From Streptomyces sp. Ru62 (GTDB taxonomy: Bacteria > Actinomycetota > Actinomycetes > Streptomycetales > Streptomycetaceae), in NCBI RefSeq assembly GCF_002920615.1, contig NZ_PQSU01000002.1, forward strand, positions 372,001-436,000: a stretch of DNA of 64,000 bases, in the 5' to 3' direction. The notes beneath the pieces were generated by a model. It did no database searches. It saw only the letters and a list, made by a program, of their open reading frames with translations, and was not told the DNA's origin. Shown piece after piece: positions 60,842-64,000 of this stretch (the first letter of the stretch is position 1; each line of letters opens with the position of its first letter). The position numbers and the translations under genes were made by a program.

Positions 60842-62083
60842 ATGGCTCGATTTTTGTGCAAGGCGGGTGGTCGTGTGCGCGCGAGGCACGGACTGCGTGT
60901 GCTGTCGGTCTACGAGGGCTTCTTCTCCGGAGGGGCCCGGATCGTGCACTCCGACGTCGTTCTGGGACTGGCCGAGGGCGGCCAGTCCCATCAGGTGCTC
61001 AGCATCCACGGCGAGGTCCACCGCGAGGCCACCCGGCAGCGCATGGAGGACGACGCCTGCTACCGGGCGCTGACCGCCGGCGGCGTCGGCGTCACCTCGC
61101 TCGGCCGCACCGCGGGGCTGGTGGACGGCACGGTCGCGGCGAACGTTTTCAGCGGACCCGAGCTGGCCGAAACCGCGCGGTCCATGGCCGCGGCGGACGT
61201 CATCCTGTCGCTGAAGGAGCAGCCGCTGGCGCTGATCGACCAGGCCGGGCTGCCCCGCCGCCCGGTCGTGGTCTGCCTGCACCGCTCCGACCCGGAGAAC
61301 CAGGGACCGGCGCTGACCGAGCTGAAGGCCGCGATCGCCGACGGCACCGTGGTGGCCTGCGTGTGCTGCGCCGAGTCCACCCGGGACGCCTACGCGGCGG
61401 CCGGCGTCCCGCGCGAGCTGCTGCACGTCATCCCCAACGGGGTCGACCTGCTCCGCTTCCGCCCGGACCCGGCCGCCCGGGTGGCGTTCCGCGCCTCCCT
61501 GGACATCCCGGCCCACGCACCGGTGACCGTCTTCGCGGCCCGCTACGCCGCGATGAAGAACGTCCCGCTCTTCCTGCGCGCCGCCCGCGCCTGGCTCGCC
61601 CGCGAGCCCGAGGGGCACGTCCTGATGTGCGGCGCGGGCATGAACGGCACCAACCCGGCACTGTGGGCCGACATCGAGATCGCGTTCGGCGCGGACCGGC
61701 ACCTCGCGGAGCGGGTGCGCCTGCTCGGCGTACGCCATGACATGGAGACCGTGTACGCCGCCGCCGACGTCGTCGCCCTCACCTCCGCCTCCGGGGAGGC
61801 GGCGCCGCTGTGCCTGATCGAGGGCATGATGTGCGGCGCGGTCCCGGTGACGACGGACGTGGGCGACAGCGCGGAGATCGTCCGGGGCCACGGGTTCGTG
61901 ACCCCGCAGGATCCCGAGGCCATCGCCCTGGCCTGGTCGGCCGCGGTCGCCGACCGCGCCGTACTGGCCCCGGCGCTCGCGGCGAGCCGCGAACGCTTCA
62001 GCCGTACGCGCATGATCGCGGCGTACGCCGCGCTGCTCGACGGCGTGCACACGAAGGCCTCGCGCCTGCCCGAGCCGCTGTAG
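60842..62083 (+). CDS. Glycosyltransferase, GT4-like (GT-B fold)
   Basis: This 413-residue cytoplasmic protein has LRVLSVYEGFFSGGARIVHSDVVLGLAEGGQSHQVLS, HVIPNGVDLLRFRPDPAARVAFRASLDIPAHAPVTVFAARYAAMKNVPLFLRA and the donor-binding EAAPLCLIEGMMCGAVPVTTDVGDSAEIV. This is a GT-B enzyme of the GT4 group, transferring an activated sugar to an envelope or secondary-metabolite acceptor. ATG 60842 is taken; GTG 60875 is a possible later start. The neighbours give no substrate clue. Confidence 0.9.
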   Translation: MARFLCKAGGRVRARHGLRVLSVYEGFFSGGARIVHSDVVLGLAEGGQSHQVLSIHGEVHREATRQRMEDDACYRALTAGGVGVTSLGRTAGLVDGTVAANVFSGPELAETARSMAAADVILSLKEQPLALIDQAGLPRRPVVVCLHRSDPENQGPALTELKAAIADGTVVACVCCAESTRDAYAAAGVPRELLHVIPNGVDLLRFRPDPAARVAFRASLDIPAHAPVTVFAARYAAMKNVPLFLRAARAWLAREPEGHVLMCGAGMNGTNPALWADIEIAFGADRHLAERVRLLGVRHDMETVYAAADVVALTSASGEAAPLCLIEGMMCGAVPVTTDVGDSAEIVRGHGFVTPQDPEAIALAWSAAVADRAVLAPALAASRERFSRTRMIAAYAALLDGVHTKASRLPEPL

Positions 62084-62086
62084 CGG

Positions 62087-62896
62087 TCACGCCACCCGGG
62101 TGAGCACCGGGAGGTAGCCGAGGGACTGTCCCGGCGCCGTCGGGTGGTACGACTCGGTGATCGCCAGCACGTCGACACCGCGCAGCCAGGGCCGGGACGA
62201 GCAGATCTCGTGCCCGGCGAAGGCGGCGGTGACGTCGGCGAACGTGAACCCGTGGGCGGTGGCGCGCTGGGCGATCACGGCGTTGAGGTGGTCCACGGCG
62301 TCGTTCAGCGTGGCGCGTTCGCCGTCCGGGAGGCCCAGCGCGCAGGCGCCCTGGAGGTGGTACAGGTGCGGGTAGCCGAGCACCACGACACGGGCGGCGG
62401 GGGCCCGGCTCCGGATGGCCGAGTAGAGCCGGTCGAGGGCGGCGGAGAGGGACCCGTCGATCGTGGTGCGGGCCCGGGAGACGGCGGACAGGCAGCCATC
62501 GCTGCCGCCCAGCGCGCACTTCGCGATGACGGAGACGAAGCCCGAGTCGCTGCCGCCGACAGTGAGCGTGACCAGCCCGGTGCGCGGGCTGAGGTGGCCG
62601 AGCTGGCTGGTCAGGACGTCGTCGGCGCCCGCGCCGTTGCACGCGGCGAAGGTGAAGGACGCCGGTGCGTGGGCCTCGGCCCACAGCACGGGGAAGGCCC
62701 GGCTGCTGCGCTTGCACTCCTTGCCGGAGTCCAGGTAGTCGCCGGCTCCGGCACCGGAGGAGTAGGAGTCGCCGAGGGCCACGTAGCCGCCGGCCACGGT
62801 GCGGGGGGCCACTTGTGCCGTCGCGGGATCGGCGAACGCGCACGCGGCCGCGAGGAGGAGGGAGCACGCGCCTGCCGCTATTCGGGGGTGTCTCAT
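62087..62896 (-). CDS. Secreted SGNH/GDSL esterase or lipase
   Basis: This 269-residue precursor has a signal peptide (AAGACSLLLAAACAFADPATAQV). SGNH blocks: block I YVALGDSYSSGAGAGDYLD (Ser), TFAACNGAGADDVL, block III LVTLTVGGSDSGF with Gly/Asn-equivalent region, and block V ESYHPTAPGQSLGY (His). Six cysteines in the mature part match the three disulfides of Streptomyces lipases of this class. It hydrolyses esters outside the cell. It is convergent with the glycosyltransferase with a 3-bp gap. Confidence 0.94.
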   Translation of the reverse strand: MRHPRIAAGACSLLLAAACAFADPATAQVAPRTVAGGYVALGDSYSSGAGAGDYLDSGKECKRSSRAFPVLWAEAHAPASFTFAACNGAGADDVLTSQLGHLSPRTGLVTLTVGGSDSGFVSVIAKCALGGSDGCLSAVSRARTTIDGSLSAALDRLYSAIRSRAPAARVVVLGYPHLYHLQGACALGLPDGERATLNDAVDHLNAVIAQRATAHGFTFADVTAAFAGHEICSSRPWLRGVDVLAITESYHPTAPGQSLGYLPVLTRVA

Positions 62897-63003
62897 GACT
62901 CTCCTCTACCGTGGCCCGCCCCCGCCCCGCCCGCCCTGCTCGTCCGTTCCGGTGACTGCTCACCCGGCCGGCGCAGCAGAACAGGACAAGCGGGCGGCCG
63001 TCG

Positions 63004-64000
63004 CTACCGGGGCAGCACCACGACGTACGCGGCCGGGTCGCGGTCCCCGGACGCCATCAGCGCGGTCCGCACCACGGCGGCCTGCTGCTCCATGGAGTCC
63101 CGCAGCTTCCTGGGCGTGAGGTACACGACCGTGATGCCGAGACGTTCCAGGTGCTCGCGTTTGCGGGCGTACTCGGACCACAGCGCGTCGTCGTCCTGCC
63201 CCTGGCCCTGCCGATGGCCTTGCCGGGGCGCGCGGGTGTCGAGTTCCACGGCGACCGCCTGGTCCGGCCAGTAGGCGTCCAAGCCGCCCAGGTGCGGGCC
63301 GCCGGGCAGGCGCAGGTCGACGTTCCAGACCGGGTCGGGCAGGCCGTACTCGCGGACCATCCGGTACAGGCGGTCCTCGGCGATCGAGCGGCCCTCCGCG
63401 AGCAGCGCGTCCACGGCGTCCACCACGTGCGGGCGGTTCAGCAGCTTGGCGCAGGTCAGCTCCCGGACTACCGCCGCCGGTTCGCAGTGGCCGCCGCGCA
63501 CCGCCTCGGTCAGCAGCCGCCGCACCGCCTCGGCGTCCCTCAGCTCCGCCACCGCGTCCGCCAGCGCCCGGGGCACCGGTGCCACCGGCAGGCCGGTCAC
63601 CGCCTGGGGGGCGGGCAGATCGGAGGTGCGCAGGACGCGGACGTAACCGGCGGAGCGCAGCCGGCGCTGGCGCGGGACCAGGACGTCCACGTGGTCCAGG
63701 GTGGTCAGCGACGGGGTCGACGAGAAGCCGTGCAGGGTCAGCGCCGCCAGCCCGGTGAGCACCGCCTCGTGGTACAGCGGCCGGTGCGGGCTCCCGGCCG
63801 TCGGCTGGACCGGGACGCCCGGCTCCGTCGCGCGGGCCGCGTACAGCAGGGCCCCGTGCAGCCGCTCCTCGCCGGTGGGCGGGCCGGGGTGCAGCAGGAT
63901 CACGTGGGGGAGCAGCTCCCGCCAGGGGCCGTCGGGGCGGCACTGCTCGGCCAGTTCCGCCGTCGTCACGCCGTGGGCGCGCAACTGGGCGGCCGTCAGG
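63004..64000 (-). CDS. DUF559-like / AbiEi-like protein, partial (cut by right edge)
   Basis: An open minus frame enters from the right edge (..LTAAQLRAHGVTTAELAEQCRPDGPWRELLPHV), so the first few residues lie outside. About 332 residues are visible. The N-terminal part resembles a winged helix of the AbiEi type (EAVLTGLAALTLHGF, DHVDVLVPRQRRLRSAGYVRVLRTSDLP). The C-terminus, DAYWPDQAVAVELDTRAP...EYARKREHLERLGITVVYLTPRKL, resembles DUF559/Vsr-like nuclease folds with an ELD metal site. Such genes are common and often solitary in Streptomyces. A nuclease or antitoxin role is inferred only. Confidence 0.8.
   Translation of the reverse strand, partial: LTAAQLRAHGVTTAELAEQCRPDGPWRELLPHVILLHPGPPTGEERLHGALLYAARATEPGVPVQPTAGSPHRPLYHEAVLTGLAALTLHGFSSTPSLTTLDHVDVLVPRQRRLRSAGYVRVLRTSDLPAPQAVTGLPVAPVPRALADAVAELRDAEAVRRLLTEAVRGGHCEPAAVVRELTCAKLLNRPHVVDAVDALLAEGRSIAEDRLYRMVREYGLPDPVWNVDLRLPGGPHLGGLDAYWPDQAVAVELDTRAPRQGHRQGQGQDDDALWSEYARKREHLERLGITVVYLTPRKLRDSMEQQAAVVRTALMASGDRDPAAYVVVLPR

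Overview
The window is high-GC actinobacterial DNA, almost certainly a Streptomyces chromosome. Coding regions show extreme third-position G/C, GTG starts and 4-bp ATGA/GTGA gene overlaps are common, only two in-frame TTA (bldA-type) leucine codons were found by eye, and several loci (csnR-K, pepN, malQ, asd, PknG/GlnX/GlnH) are familiar from Streptomyces core-chromosome neighbourhoods. No rRNA, tRNA, CRISPR array, insertion sequence or prophage was seen.

Layout. 1-4945: an ABC permease of the FtsX type cut by the left edge, a truncated haemoglobin and a PCMT-like methyltransferase. 4952-16035 (all minus): a seven-gene signalling operon running glnX, glnH, a coiled-coil gene, pknG, a PP2C phosphatase, a VWA protein and an FHA protein. 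It looks like an amino-acid-sensing Ser/Thr phosphorylation circuit. 16232-24596 (minus): the chitosan-oligosaccharide operon csnR-E-F-G-H-K with its promoter and ROK operator, plus an NCS1 permease. 24600-28678: small membrane and lipoprotein genes, a Uma2 protein, an MscS channel and an HNH endonuclease. 28843-33919 (minus): an ECF sigma factor, a ZAS anti-sigma factor, a decayed partial duplicate of the anti-sigma gene and a three-gene ABC exporter. 34069-36735: an unrecognised repeat peptide coupled to malQ, and a small membrane protein. 36842-40639: two divergent regulator/target pairs, TetR with an FAD monooxygenase and MarR with an EamA exporter, each with obvious operator palindromes. 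40835-43918: a secreted NGFYG-repeat peptide and pepN.

44596-48389 is the most interesting part. A 24-codon gene with an excellent ribosome binding site is followed 12 nt later by an M14 carboxypeptidase. Divergent from them are a ThiF/MccB-type adenylating enzyme with an N-terminal PqqD-like domain and, overlapping it, a membrane M50-like peptidase that also starts with a PqqD-like domain. This has the parts of a small RiPP-type or microcin-C-like peptide modification system: precursor, leader-recognition domains, C-terminal activation, and two proteases.

48503-64000: asd, a sigma factor with a repeat-rich membrane partner, a large secreted subtilisin, a CGNR regulator divergent from a VOC protein, a PNPOx-like protein, a Nudix hydrolase, a Tat-exported phosphoesterase, a beta-lactamase-fold serine hydrolase, a glycosyltransferase, an SGNH esterase and a DUF559-like gene cut by the right edge.
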